DNA of 64,000 nt, taken from NCBI GenBank assembly GCA_903929795.1, contig CAIYWC010000037.1:186001-250000 (forward strand), in the 5' to 3' direction. Positions 8,565-17,706 of this stretch are shown here, in pieces (within the stretch, counting starts at the first letter, position 1; every line of letters begins with the position of its first letter). This DNA is from an uncultured Myxococcales bacterium. GTDB taxonomy: Bacteria > Myxococcota_A > UBA9042. The translations under genes and the position numbers were made by a program. The notes below the pieces were generated by a model. The model saw only the letters and a list, made by a program, of their open reading frames with translations. It was not told the origin of the DNA and did not search any database.

Positions 8565-9215
8565 TCAGTCCTTCGCCTTGGCGTCGCCGTCCGTGGGCTT
8601 GGCCGGCGGCTCCGGCTCGACCCAGCGAATCGCGCCGACCTGGAACGCCAGCGCGTGCAGCTCGTCGACCTCAGTCAACAGCCCGTCCGCCTTGAGCTTT
8701 TGCGTCACGACGGCCACGAGCCACTTGCGGTCCGTCGTCCAATACAGCGTCTTCAGCGCGACTTTGGCCCAGGTGTCCGAGCCCTCGTCGTGCCTGACCT
8801 CGATGTCCGCGATTTTGCCCAGCTTTTGCCGATCCGTCACCGCCAACACAAAGCGATCCCGCGCCGCCATCAGGCCAAAAAAGCTCAGCGATTTCTCGGC
8901 GTCCTTGGCGTCCAGCGGGTACAGCGTGTCCTCCAGACCCGGGTCCACGATCTTGAATTTCTTGCGCGTGGCCTGGATGACCTTTTGCGACTCGCCGCGC
9001 TGGAACGGGATCAGCGCGCTTTTTTTCGCCGGCTGGCCACTCGCCACGTCGTAGAGCCGCAGGTTGGTGCCGATATTGTCGTCTTCCAGCTGCACCAGCA
9101 TCTGCTTGGCGTCTGCGGTAAAGCCCAGCACGGCCAAGGTCACCTTGGTCTCCTGGCCCAGCGCGGGCAGCGACCAGAGCAGGCCGAGCACGGCGAGCGT
9201 CAGCGCGCGCGTCAT
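8565..9215 (-). CDS. Secreted protein of unknown function
   Basis: The ATG at 9215 was chosen because it starts a clean signal peptide (MTRALTLAVLGLLWSLPALGQ). It sits two bases after the stop of the AgmX-like gene, an arrangement typical of translational coupling; a longer frame upstream encodes Arg-rich shadow sequence. The mature 195 or so residues look like a single alpha/beta domain beginning ETKVTLAVLGFTADAKQMLVQLEDDNIGTNLRLYDVASG, with a Lys/Asp-rich tail. I recognise no family. Co-location with the AgmX-like protein and the ABC exporter suggests an envelope function, but this is inference from gene order. Confidence 0.7.
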   Translation of the reverse strand: MTRALTLAVLGLLWSLPALGQETKVTLAVLGFTADAKQMLVQLEDDNIGTNLRLYDVASGQPAKKSALIPFQRGESQKVIQATRKKFKIVDPGLEDTLYPLDAKDAEKSLSFFGLMAARDRFVLAVTDRQKLGKIADIEVRHDEGSDTWAKVALKTLYWTTDRKWLVAVVTQKLKADGLLTEVDELHALAFQVGAIRWVEPEPPAKPTDGDAKAKD

Positions 9216-9217
9216 CG

Positions 9218-10690
9218 TCAATCGATTGTGCAGGAGAAGGATTCCGACGATGAGCCGCCCAAGTGCACCTTGTGCAGCTTGTTTTCGCAGCAGCTCGCGA
9301 GGCTGGGGTTGTCCTTGCCGTCCGCGCTGGCCTTGACGTCCTCGACGCGGCCGCCGGCGCCGACGGTGAAGCGGATCTTGAAGTCCGCGACGCCAGCGCT
9401 CTGGCCGCACGCGCGCAAGGTCGGCTTTTGCGCCTCGCACATCTTGCGCACTTCGCCGGCCGACAGCGCCTCACCTACCGTCGCGCCGCGCACCGCGGGC
9501 CCGCCGCTATCCAGCAGCGCCAGCAGGCGTTTTTTCTCCTCCTCGCTGACGGTCGGCCCCACCGGCGCCTTGGTCGCGGCTTTCTTGGCCTTGACGACTG
9601 TGCGCATCTTCGCCGCCAGGTCGGACAGCTGCACTTCCTGTTTGGGCTCCGGCGGCTTGACCGGCTTGGGCGCTTCGCCCGGCTTGGCGGGCGGCTCTGG
9701 CGTGTCGTTGGCCACGTCAATCGTGACGCTGGTCTGGTACGGCAGGTTGAACATGCCCAGGATGTTGTTGGCATCCGCCAGCAGCCGGGCTTTTTGCATG
9801 CCCTGGTAGCGGAGCACAAGGCCAAAACCGATCGCGCCCAGCACAAGCGCCGCGACGATCACCGTGATGAGGATCTTTTGCCGCTTGGAGCGCTTGTCCA
9901 AGCGGAACATCACGCTGAATTCCTGCAGCAGGTTCTGGTATTCCTCTTTGGTCGGCTTGTCCTTGTCGGCTTCCGGCATCGCCAGCACCGCATGGTCCAA
10001 GTCGTGGTGCGACGTGAAGAAGCTGTCCGTTTGCACGGCGTGGAGGTCCGAATCCGTAGGCTTGGCAGGCGGTTGCACCGCCGCAGCGGGCGCGGGCGGC
10101 GGCGCGGCAGGGACATGTGCCGGCGGCGCAGCGGGTGCTGGGGCAGCTGCAACCACAGGCGCCGGAGCAGCAGCCGGCGCAGGCGCGGCTTGGACCGGTG
10201 CCGCCGGTGGCGACGGCTCTGCGGGTGCGGCGCTGCCGCTCTCGGGCCGCGGCATCATCGGCGGCGGTCCGCTCGCCACGTGCGCGTTGCTCGGCGCCCG
10301 TAGCAGGGGCCGCAGCTCCAGCACGTCGACCATGGGCACCCAGTTCGCCAGGCCCTTTTGCCAGACCAGCGACTGCCCGGAAATCGTGCTCACCGCCAGC
10401 AATTCAGACAGCTGGAGCGGCGTAAATGGCCCTTTGCGGTCGCGACCCACGGCGACGAACCAGGTTGGTTCGGCCGGCACAATCGCGGATTGCGGCCGGA
10501 CGTCGGTCACCAGCACCGGCCCGGACACTTCGCGCGTCGCCAGGCGGGCATCCAGCAGGTCGCCGCCCAAATCGCGGACGATGATCGAGGCCTTGCAGTT
10601 GGGGCAACTGATCTGGGCACGCTGATAGCCGGCCATCCGATCAGGCGGCAACCGGTACATCTTGCTGCAACTTGGACAGGAAAAGCGCAC
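9218..10690 (-). CDS. AgmX/GltJ-like protein: zinc ribbon, GYF domain, TM helix, TonB-like C-terminus
   Basis: A GTG at 10690 is preceded by GGAGGA at suitable distance and makes the protein start exactly at an MJ0042 zinc finger, VRFSCPSCSKMYRLPP, with cysteines at residues 5, 8, 28 and 31. A GYF_2 domain follows (WFVAVGRDRKGPFTPLQLSELL to WVPMVDVLELR, about 75-125). Next come a Pro/Ala-rich linker, one transmembrane helix near 270-292 (ILITVIVAALVLGAIGFGLVL) and a periplasmic Pro-rich segment. The C-terminal AgmX/PglI domain has the NPSLASCCENKL core. GltJ (AgmX) of Myxococcus gliding motility has this same order of parts. At 490 residues and without other glt genes nearby, this is better called a paralogue. 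It is the first gene of the series running to hisS. Confidence 0.85.
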   Translation of the reverse strand: MRFSCPSCSKMYRLPPDRMAGYQRAQISCPNCKASIIVRDLGGDLLDARLATREVSGPVLVTDVRPQSAIVPAEPTWFVAVGRDRKGPFTPLQLSELLAVSTISGQSLVWQKGLANWVPMVDVLELRPLLRAPSNAHVASGPPPMMPRPESGSAAPAEPSPPAAPVQAAPAPAAAPAPVVAAAPAPAAPPAHVPAAPPPAPAAAVQPPAKPTDSDLHAVQTDSFFTSHHDLDHAVLAMPEADKDKPTKEEYQNLLQEFSVMFRLDKRSKRQKILITVIVAALVLGAIGFGLVLRYQGMQKARLLADANNILGMFNLPYQTSVTIDVANDTPEPPAKPGEAPKPVKPPEPKQEVQLSDLAAKMRTVVKAKKAATKAPVGPTVSEEEKKRLLALLDSGGPAVRGATVGEALSAGEVRKMCEAQKPTLRACGQSAGVADFKIRFTVGAGGRVEDVKASADGKDNPSLASCCENKLHKVHLGGSSSESFSCTID

Positions 10691-11108
10691 GGAGCGGTCC
10701 TCCAGAGATGCCTGGGCGAAAAGGGGCACGGCGCTGTGCCGCAGATCGCCATGGTCTACCCGATCATGCCCGGCAAGTCTACCCGGCAAAGGCTTTTCTG
10801 CATCGGGATGCGTTGCGCTCCAGGCCCCCTGCCGCCAAGCGTCGGTCGCGCCCGGACCTCTTCCATCCCGCGGCGGTCAAGACTGGCAATTCCACGCCGG
10901 TTTTTGCCCGATTTCGACTTTCTGCGCGCACCCTCCGGCGGCGACCGGTGCGGACGCGCGGATCTGGCCCGTCCATGCGACAGCGCGCGCGCTTCACGAT
11001 TCTTCACATGCCCGCGAGAAACGCGTCGCGGGGTCCTTGCCGCGTCTCCGAGCGTGGGGTAGCGTGGCGGCCCGATCGCACCAGCCGCGTCCACGGGGGC
11101 CGCACATC
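10691..11108. other. Divergent intergenic region with candidate promoter and direct repeats
   Basis: This 418-base space separates the minus-strand AgmX-like gene from the plus-strand barrel/metalloprotease unit, and no gene is supported in it. GTCTACCCG occurs twice (10754-10762 and 10777-10785), each followed closely by CCCGGCAA (10769-10776 and 10782-10789). These could be a binding site for a regulator of the AgmX-like gene, about 65-100 bases from its start. A candidate promoter for the plus-strand genes is listed separately. Confidence 0.4.
11037..11065 (+). promoter_or_regulatory. Candidate sigma-70 type promoter of the barrel/metalloprotease unit
   Basis: TTGCCG (11037-11042) and TAGCGT (11060-11065) are separated by exactly 17 bases, with the expected start of transcription about 37 bases before the ATG at 11109. 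The -10 element keeps only TA and the final T of the consensus, so this is a weak prediction. Confidence 0.35.
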
Positions 11109-12236
11109 ATGAAAGCACCGGTTGTCAAAGACTTGCGTGCGAAAAGGCGTCTCTCTTGGGCGCACCGTCTGCTGGCGCTGCTGGCCGGTGTGCCGGTGCT
11201 GCTCAGCGGGCAGCGGGCGGTGGCGCAACTCCCGTCGGCTGGCCGCGGCGACCTGGCGTCCGGGCAGGATGACAGCGGCCCCCGGCGCGTGGCGCGGCCG
11301 TCGGATGCCTTTGCGCTGAGCGGTGATGTGCGGCTGGACAACACGGTGGGGCTCGGCACGTTTGTGCCGGGTGAAGCGCGGCGCGTCAGCGACGACCTCG
11401 GCGTGTTGCTGCGCGCGGCGCTGACGCTGGGTCACGGCGTTGGCCTGACGGCGCTGCAGACGGTCAGCAAGAACCTCGCCACCAACGTCGACAGCGGGGC
11501 TGCGCGGCTGTACGACACGGTGGTCGGCGACACGCTGCTGGTGGCCAACTGGTCGCCGGTTCGCGGCGACGAAGCGGGTAGGCCCTTGCCGCTGCTGCTG
11601 CCGGGCGGCCTCAAAGTGACCGCGTCGCTGGCGCTGGCGCTGCCGACCTCGCGGGCGTCACGCTTTCAGACGCGCCTGTTTGCGCTGACGCCGGGGTTCT
11701 CGGTGCTCAAACCCGATTGGTTGGGTGGCCGGCTGACGGTCGTTTACGCCTTTGGTTTCACCAAGAATTTCAATCGGCTCACGACCACGGCGGTCGACGC
11801 CAGCAACTTTCCCACCTTGGCCCGACCGGACGGACCGGAGCTCATCTCCGGCCAGAGCGAGATCGCGACTGGCGCGCTGAACACCTCCTTTGCCGTGCGC
11901 AACACGTTCGCGGTGGCGTGGATGCCGACGCCCCGGCTTGCGGTTGGCCTGACCTACGCGCTGTACAACAACTTCAAATACAATGACTTTTCCAACGACG
12001 TCTGGACCAGCGCCAACGCCAAACCCGGCAACGGCCGCGCGGACTTGCAGTGGGGCCTCGTCTCGGTCGGCTACAGCCTTGACCCTGACCAGCAGTGGAC
12101 GCTGACCGCCCTGGCGGTGACCGCCTCGCCGCCGTGGAGCGCGGACAACCGCACGCTGCGTTTTCCGTTCTTTGATTGGCGGTCCTCGGCCGACAACTAC
12201 ACCAGCCTCGGCTTGGCCGTAAACCGGGCATTCTGA
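11109..12236 (+). CDS. Predicted outer-membrane beta-barrel protein
   Basis: The ATG at 11109 opens a basic n-region and signal peptide (KRRLSWAHRLLALLAGVPVLLSGQRAVAQ). The mature part, about 340 residues, alternates hydrophobic and polar residues in strands separated by Gly/Asn/Asp turns (VGLGTFVPG, GLKVTASLALALP, LTVVYAFGFTKNF, RLAVGLTYALYNNFKYN). It ends in a strand with C-terminal phenylalanine (SLGLAVNRAF), the usual recognition signal for BAM-dependent barrels. It is therefore probably an outer-membrane barrel of 12-14 strands, of the sort often annotated as transporter or hypothetical. It sits 21 bases before the first metalloprotease gene, so barrel and proteases are likely coexpressed. 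Whether the barrel anchors or exports the proteases is speculation. Confidence 0.7.
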   Translation: MKAPVVKDLRAKRRLSWAHRLLALLAGVPVLLSGQRAVAQLPSAGRGDLASGQDDSGPRRVARPSDAFALSGDVRLDNTVGLGTFVPGEARRVSDDLGVLLRAALTLGHGVGLTALQTVSKNLATNVDSGAARLYDTVVGDTLLVANWSPVRGDEAGRPLPLLLPGGLKVTASLALALPTSRASRFQTRLFALTPGFSVLKPDWLGGRLTVVYAFGFTKNFNRLTTTAVDASNFPTLARPDGPELISGQSEIATGALNTSFAVRNTFAVAWMPTPRLAVGLTYALYNNFKYNDFSNDVWTSANAKPGNGRADLQWGLVSVGYSLDPDQQWTLTALAVTASPPWSADNRTLRFPFFDWRSSADNYTSLGLAVNRAF

Positions 12237-12257
12237 CGGTATTTACTGGAGCACCTG

Positions 12258-15200
12258 ATGAAGTTCCCGCACGTTTTGCTCTGTCTCGCGCCGCTCGCGC
12301 TGGCGGCGTGCGCGCAGGATCCGGGGCTGATTGACCGCACGCAGGCCAATCGGTTCTACAAGGCCGATCTCGCGGGCGTCTGGTACGAATTCCAAGTCGT
12401 GAGTGACATGCCGTCGACGGCGGCTTTTGGCTTCGTCGGGCAGACGAATTTTGGCGGCAAGCAAGGCAAAGTCATCTTTGACATTGAGGAAACCGCGATC
12501 GTCGTCTATCCGTACTCCGAGTCCGTGTTGGGCGCTGACGCGCAGTGGAACAAGCGCAAGATCCGCAAATACTGGGACGCCGCGGTGCGCAATCGGCCGG
12601 GCACGGACGTGCTGGACTCGGATTTTGTCGAGGTGGTTGTCGGCAATCCCATTGAAATATATCCGATTATCAGCCATTTCGACGTCAAGCGCGACTACTC
12701 GACGGCGACCGGCGCGCAGAGCAACGTGCTGGTGGAAAACACGACGGACCGGCCCTGGTGGCAGCGCGACTACATGCGCGTCGATTGGATGGGCAACACG
12801 CTGCTGAACTTCGCGTTTCCACAGGGTTCCGTGACGATGTCGCCGGTCGATTACTATGTCCAGGGCGACGATCTGGAGAATCCCAATCATTTTTACGCGG
12901 ATCCGGACGGCGGCTACTTCCACTTCACCCGCCACATGTTCGGCCAGCCGATGTCCACGGGCGCGTGCAGCCCGTACGCGCTCGCGCCGGGCGACTGCGC
13001 GGGCGCGGCGTTTGAGATCCGCGTCAGCTACAAGCGCGCGGACCCAACGCGATTGAATGACTATGAAATTCGCCCATACTCCAACACTGGGCCGGCGCAA
13101 AAATTCGGCTTCTTTTTGGCGGACCGTTACACCTACAACCCGGACTACGGCCTGACCTACAGCGGCCACGATTACAAAGCGGCGCGCTGGAATATCTGGC
13201 AGAAATCCAAGACATTTTCGCTGCCCAAGGACGCGGCGGGCGCGGACATCCACACGCCCTGTACGACCTCATACGACTGCGCGGCGCCGCAGGTGTGCGA
13301 TCAGCCGGACTGGTTTGTGCCGGGCGCGTGCAAGATCGGGACCCGGCTCGACTACGCGGCGCGCGGCATCCGGCCGATTGTCTATCACCTGAGCGCGGAT
13401 ACGCCGCAGGACCACACGCCGGCCGAATATGGGACCGCGGATGACTGGAACGACGTGTTCCAGGACACCGCGGCGTGGCTGCTGTTTTGGGAGGACAAAT
13501 GGCGCGCGGATCTGCCCAAGGACGCGACCGGCCAGCCGGTGGGCCAGGCGGGGTTCAGCGATCCGCAGTCGCTTTTTGGCCAGCGGTTTTGCCAGACCAA
13601 CGCCGATTGCGCGCAGCACGCTGTTTTGACGACGGATTTGCACGTGACCGTGGACAAGTTCAATGGCGTGATCGTCGCGGCAGCGATGCCGGGCCAGGCG
13701 GCGCAGGCGGTGGTGCTGGATGACCCGCCGGCCGCGCGGCCGAACGTGGCGGCGAATGGCGCGTGGCTGAGCTTTGTCAACGCGACCCCGGGCAGTGCGC
13801 CGGCGACCGCGACGTTGGGCAGCGTGCAGGTCGCGGGCGTGGCGTTCCAGACGGGGACCGTCTCGGCGGTCAGTCGCGGCACGGTGCTCTCAGCGGCGGA
13901 TCTGGCGGCGACGAGCGTAACCGTCACGGCGGGCGCGGCGACCGCGACCCTGGGCAACCTGCACCTGCAGGCGGGCCAGGCGTACACGCTTGTGTACGTC
14001 GGCGGGGACGCGCTGGTGCTCGCGCAGGGCGACCTCGGCGGCGCGCAGCTGCTGGCGGTCAACGGCGTCGCGCTCAGCGCCAATGCCGCACAGGCCAGCG
14101 CCGGCGAGGACCTCAATGTCGGCGGCTCCGGCGTGCAAAAGGTCGACCGCCTGCCCTACGCCACCGCCAGCACCGCGCTTTTCTTCAGCGGCCAGAATCC
14201 GCAGATTGCGTTCTTGCGCCCCGGCAGCCGCACGGACGTGACGTGCATGTCGACCAGCGGCGTCGGCACTTGCGTCGGCTGGAAGCAGCCGCTGGCGCAG
14301 GCGGATGCCGACAAGCGCGCGGCATTCAAGGCCGGCCTGCCGCCGGTTTTTGTCCTGTGCGAGAACGTGTTTTCCGCGAGCAAAGCCGTGTGCGATGCGC
14401 GCGGCGAGACTGGCGTGGCCACGGCGCTGGACGACTGTCGCTACTGGCGCGAAGACGCGGGCGTCTGGGGCAATCCGTGCGCGGACATCCACGACGGTGG
14501 CTGGGTGCGGCACGCGGCGGAGCCCAAGATTGTCGGCGACACACGCTATAACTTCTTGTATTGGGTGACCAATGTCGAACCAACATCCCCGCTGGGCTAT
14601 GGCCCGGCGGCGGCCGATCCGGACACCGGCGAGATCCAGTGGGCGTGCGCCAACGTCTACGGCGCGGCGCTGGTGACCTACGCGCAATATGCCAAGGATA
14701 TTGTCGATTTGCTCAACGGTGACCTGAGCGATGCGGACGTCAAGACCGGCAAGTACATCAAGGCATTCCTGGCTCAACAGTCGCGATCGGGGCTGAACAA
14801 GTCGGCTTTCCAGAGCGCCGCGGTCCCGGATGCCGGCTTGTCGCCTGCGCAGCTGCTGGCGGGCGCGCAGGCGCGCGCGACGTTGCGGATGGCGGAACAG
14901 GCAGACGCGTTTGTGCAATCTCCGCCGCCGACGCCGGCGCAAGAGCAGATGATGCGCGACATCGCCCAGCCGACAGGTCTGGCGACGGTGCTGGACGCGC
15001 AGGGCCTGACTTTTGACCCGCAGCTGGCGCTGGATCACTTGAACAAGATCCAGGGCACGCCAGTGGAGCGGGCGATGATCAACGACGAGGTCGCGCTGAC
15101 GCTTTCCGACAGCGCCGTGCAGCCGGGCAACGCGATCGCGCCGGAGCAGATCGGCCAGCTGAGTCCGACCGGCTGGGCGACGCCGCAGCGCGCGATCACC

Positions 15201-17696
15201 GAGAACCAGCGGATGCTGATGCTGGGCATGAACGCCATTGAACCCGCGGAGTTCTACGATCCGGCGCTTGTCGGCTTGGCACAGCGGATGGCGTGCCAGA
15301 ACGGTGCGGATGGGCCTTCGCCGGACTTGCCCGGCAATTTTCCCGCGCCCTGCTACAAGGGCGACGCGCTGCGAACCGCGCTGTCCGTGGCGATTTTTCG
15401 CGCGACGCTCGAGCATGAGGTCGGCCATACGCTGGGACTGCGCCACAATTTCGAGGGCTCCAGCGATCCGCTCAACTACCTGGACGCGTATTTTGACCCT
15501 GCCACCGGTCGGCAAAAAGCCGCTGTGCCGTGCGCGGACTTGACGACGCCGGCTGGCACGTTCGCCGCCAATCAGTTCTGCGGGCGCGACATGTATGGCC
15601 GCAATTTATTTGGCGAAACCTGCGTCTTCAATCCCTGCCTCAGCGACAACGACTGCGCGACCGGCGCCGCGTGCGTCAAGTCCACCAAGCAGTGCGTCGA
15701 CGCGGACGGCGTTAAGACCGGCCAATGCAATGCCACGACGCAGCAGACGTTGCCCTGCGCCACCGACGCGGATTGCGGCGACCAGGCGGTGTGCCGCAGC
15801 GGCGCGTGCAACGCCAAGATCACGTGTACGGACCCGACCAAGTGCGGCACCGGCAACACGTGCGCGGGCGGTTTCTGCGTCGATGCCCGCAGCGGCGCGC
15901 CGGCGAGCGTGCCGATGGTGCAGTCCTCGACCGGCGTCGCCTACAAGTACCTGTCGCGCGCGCAGCTGACGCAAGCCGAGATCGACCACCGGCGCACGGA
16001 GTACCAGTATTCCACCGTCATGGATTACGGTCAGAAAATTCAAAGCGATATTCATGGGTTGGGTAAATACGACTATGCTGCGATCCGCTACGGCTACGGC
16101 GAGCTGGTCGACGTCTACAGCGACGTGAGCTACCTGCGCAACCGCGTGGCGCAGGTCGCGCGGATCGAGAACGCCAACAAGCCGGACATCGCCAAGTGGT
16201 CCGTGCAGATGGAGACGACCGGCTGGCAATACGATGTTTTGACACCGGAATTCAGCATCCTGAGCGACTGGATGCCGCCGGAATACAACCGCAAGCGCGA
16301 CGCCGTGCCGGAATTCCTGGTCAATTTGGAGGTGACCAACGCATTCAAATACGCCCGCAATGACATGGACCGGACGTATTTCGAGGTGCCGTACAAATAC
16401 TGCTCGGACGAGTTTGTCGGCATCCTGGGCTGCAACCGCTTTGACACGGGCGCGACGGCGGAGGAAATCGTCTACCACGCAGGCGAAAGCGTTGAAGAAT
16501 ACTATCTTTTTGACGCTTTCAAGCGCGAGCGCCAGTGGTTTGCGCTCGGCGGCAACCCGCTGAATTACCTGGCGCGGATCACCGATCGCTGGCTGACGCC
16601 GCTGGGTACGGCAGGTCGCTACTACGCGCTTTACAACAACATTTTGCGTTTCTATCCGTGGTTTGCAGCTTTTGACCGCCAGGAAGCCGGCTTTGCGCAG
16701 ATGCGTCGCGCGTCGCAGGCGGCGTTCGGCAAGCTCGCATCGCTGATCGGCTCGCCCGCGCCTGGTGCGTATGTCCTCGATAAGACAAAGAATCTGTACG
16801 TCAACACCTCCTACGACGACACCGCGCCGGGCGATGCGCACGTCGCGCTCGGCCCGGGCCAATACCCGTGGACGACTTTTGCCCAGCAGGACGGCTACTA
16901 CTACGCGGACCATCCGCTGTGGATCGGCTCGTATTGGGCCAAGGTCGCGGCGATCCAGGTCATGACCAGCGCGACGGTGGCGCTGATCACGGAATCCGCC
17001 GGCGAGCAGCTGCCGCTGTTTCGCGGCACTGCAATCGGCTTCAACACGATCTACCCGCGCGAGCTGATGAACGTGCTCGGCGGGCTTGTCGCGGGCGATC
17101 CGGCGTTGATCGGCGGTCTGTTTCTGCCGGATCCGCAGACTGCAGGCGCCAAGCTGTATCAGCCGGCCGACCCGTTCCACCCGCCGGCCGCGTCGGCGCC
17201 GCGCGTCCAGCCGTCCATCACCAACCTGACGCTGCGGCTGCAGGCGGCTTGGCAAGCCGTGGCGAACTTGCCGGCAGGTTTTGACCCGAGCTACACGGAC
17301 TCCATGGCGGTGTGGTTGAAGGGCAATGGCCTGCAATACGCGATTGGCACAGGGCAAATTGGCGGTACTGCCGCGCCGGTGCAGGTCGTGGAATTTGAGG
17401 ACCCGTTTGGACTGAAGACCTACGTCGCGCCCAAGCCAAACTACGACGCCGACCGCTACGCGCCGACCTACCGGATGCTGCAGCGCCTCAACAGCTGGAA
17501 AACAGGCTGTAAGGACGGGCTCGCGTGCGGCGCGGGCAGCTGCGCGGACGGCAGCGCGTGTGCGACGCCGGCGTGGGCGACGGCGACGGGCGCCGCGCAG
17601 GACGCGATCGCGGCGCAAATGAAATCGGAGATCGAAATTGTGGACTACTTGCGGCAGCTCTACGCACTCTACGGCGCCATTGGCGCGGGTCAGTGA
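12258..17696 (+). CDS. Very large metzincin-type zinc metalloprotease lipoprotein
   Basis: 1812 residues with a lipoprotein signal (MKFPHVLLCLAPLALAAC, Cys18). The zinc site HEVGHTLGLRH spans 1053-1063 (ligands His1053, His1057, His1063; catalytic Glu1054), matching the HExxHxxGxxH metzincin signature. The Met-turn STVMDYG has Met1255. The local HEVGHTLGLRHNFEGS wording matches the bacterial Met-zincin group (DUF4953/DUF5117-like). Compared with its downstream paralogue it has two large additions. One of about 280 residues (about 410-690) includes a beta-rich Ala/Thr/Val stretch. The other is a cysteine-rich block (about 1110-1215) between zinc site and Met-turn. A further Cys cluster (CKDGLACGAGSCADGSACA) lies near the C-terminus. 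It is probably anchored to the outer membrane and cleaves extracellular or periplasmic protein. Confidence 0.85.
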   Translation: MKFPHVLLCLAPLALAACAQDPGLIDRTQANRFYKADLAGVWYEFQVVSDMPSTAAFGFVGQTNFGGKQGKVIFDIEETAIVVYPYSESVLGADAQWNKRKIRKYWDAAVRNRPGTDVLDSDFVEVVVGNPIEIYPIISHFDVKRDYSTATGAQSNVLVENTTDRPWWQRDYMRVDWMGNTLLNFAFPQGSVTMSPVDYYVQGDDLENPNHFYADPDGGYFHFTRHMFGQPMSTGACSPYALAPGDCAGAAFEIRVSYKRADPTRLNDYEIRPYSNTGPAQKFGFFLADRYTYNPDYGLTYSGHDYKAARWNIWQKSKTFSLPKDAAGADIHTPCTTSYDCAAPQVCDQPDWFVPGACKIGTRLDYAARGIRPIVYHLSADTPQDHTPAEYGTADDWNDVFQDTAAWLLFWEDKWRADLPKDATGQPVGQAGFSDPQSLFGQRFCQTNADCAQHAVLTTDLHVTVDKFNGVIVAAAMPGQAAQAVVLDDPPAARPNVAANGAWLSFVNATPGSAPATATLGSVQVAGVAFQTGTVSAVSRGTVLSAADLAATSVTVTAGAATATLGNLHLQAGQAYTLVYVGGDALVLAQGDLGGAQLLAVNGVALSANAAQASAGEDLNVGGSGVQKVDRLPYATASTALFFSGQNPQIAFLRPGSRTDVTCMSTSGVGTCVGWKQPLAQADADKRAAFKAGLPPVFVLCENVFSASKAVCDARGETGVATALDDCRYWREDAGVWGNPCADIHDGGWVRHAAEPKIVGDTRYNFLYWVTNVEPTSPLGYGPAAADPDTGEIQWACANVYGAALVTYAQYAKDIVDLLNGDLSDADVKTGKYIKAFLAQQSRSGLNKSAFQSAAVPDAGLSPAQLLAGAQARATLRMAEQADAFVQSPPPTPAQEQMMRDIAQPTGLATVLDAQGLTFDPQLALDHLNKIQGTPVERAMINDEVALTLSDSAVQPGNAIAPEQIGQLSPTGWATPQRAITENQRMLMLGMNAIEPAEFYDPALVGLAQRMACQNGADGPSPDLPGNFPAPCYKGDALRTALSVAIFRATLEHEVGHTLGLRHNFEGSSDPLNYLDAYFDPATGRQKAAVPCADLTTPAGTFAANQFCGRDMYGRNLFGETCVFNPCLSDNDCATGAACVKSTKQCVDADGVKTGQCNATTQQTLPCATDADCGDQAVCRSGACNAKITCTDPTKCGTGNTCAGGFCVDARSGAPASVPMVQSSTGVAYKYLSRAQLTQAEIDHRRTEYQYSTVMDYGQKIQSDIHGLGKYDYAAIRYGYGELVDVYSDVSYLRNRVAQVARIENANKPDIAKWSVQMETTGWQYDVLTPEFSILSDWMPPEYNRKRDAVPEFLVNLEVTNAFKYARNDMDRTYFEVPYKYCSDEFVGILGCNRFDTGATAEEIVYHAGESVEEYYLFDAFKRERQWFALGGNPLNYLARITDRWLTPLGTAGRYYALYNNILRFYPWFAAFDRQEAGFAQMRRASQAAFGKLASLIGSPAPGAYVLDKTKNLYVNTSYDDTAPGDAHVALGPGQYPWTTFAQQDGYYYADHPLWIGSYWAKVAAIQVMTSATVALITESAGEQLPLFRGTAIGFNTIYPRELMNVLGGLVAGDPALIGGLFLPDPQTAGAKLYQPADPFHPPAASAPRVQPSITNLTLRLQAAWQAVANLPAGFDPSYTDSMAVWLKGNGLQYAIGTGQIGGTAAPVQVVEFEDPFGLKTYVAPKPNYDADRYAPTYRMLQRLNSWKTGCKDGLACGAGSCADGSACATPAWATATGAAQDAIAAQMKSEIEIVDYLRQLYALYGAIGAGQ

Positions 17697-17706
17697 GGTG
17701 AGGAAC

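Noticed and set aside
5654..8695. A 1013-residue plus-strand frame over hisS and the ABC exporter
   Set aside because: It spans two well-recognised minus-strand genes and their gap, and its composition (Arg, Gln, His, Ala) is typical of an antisense shadow.
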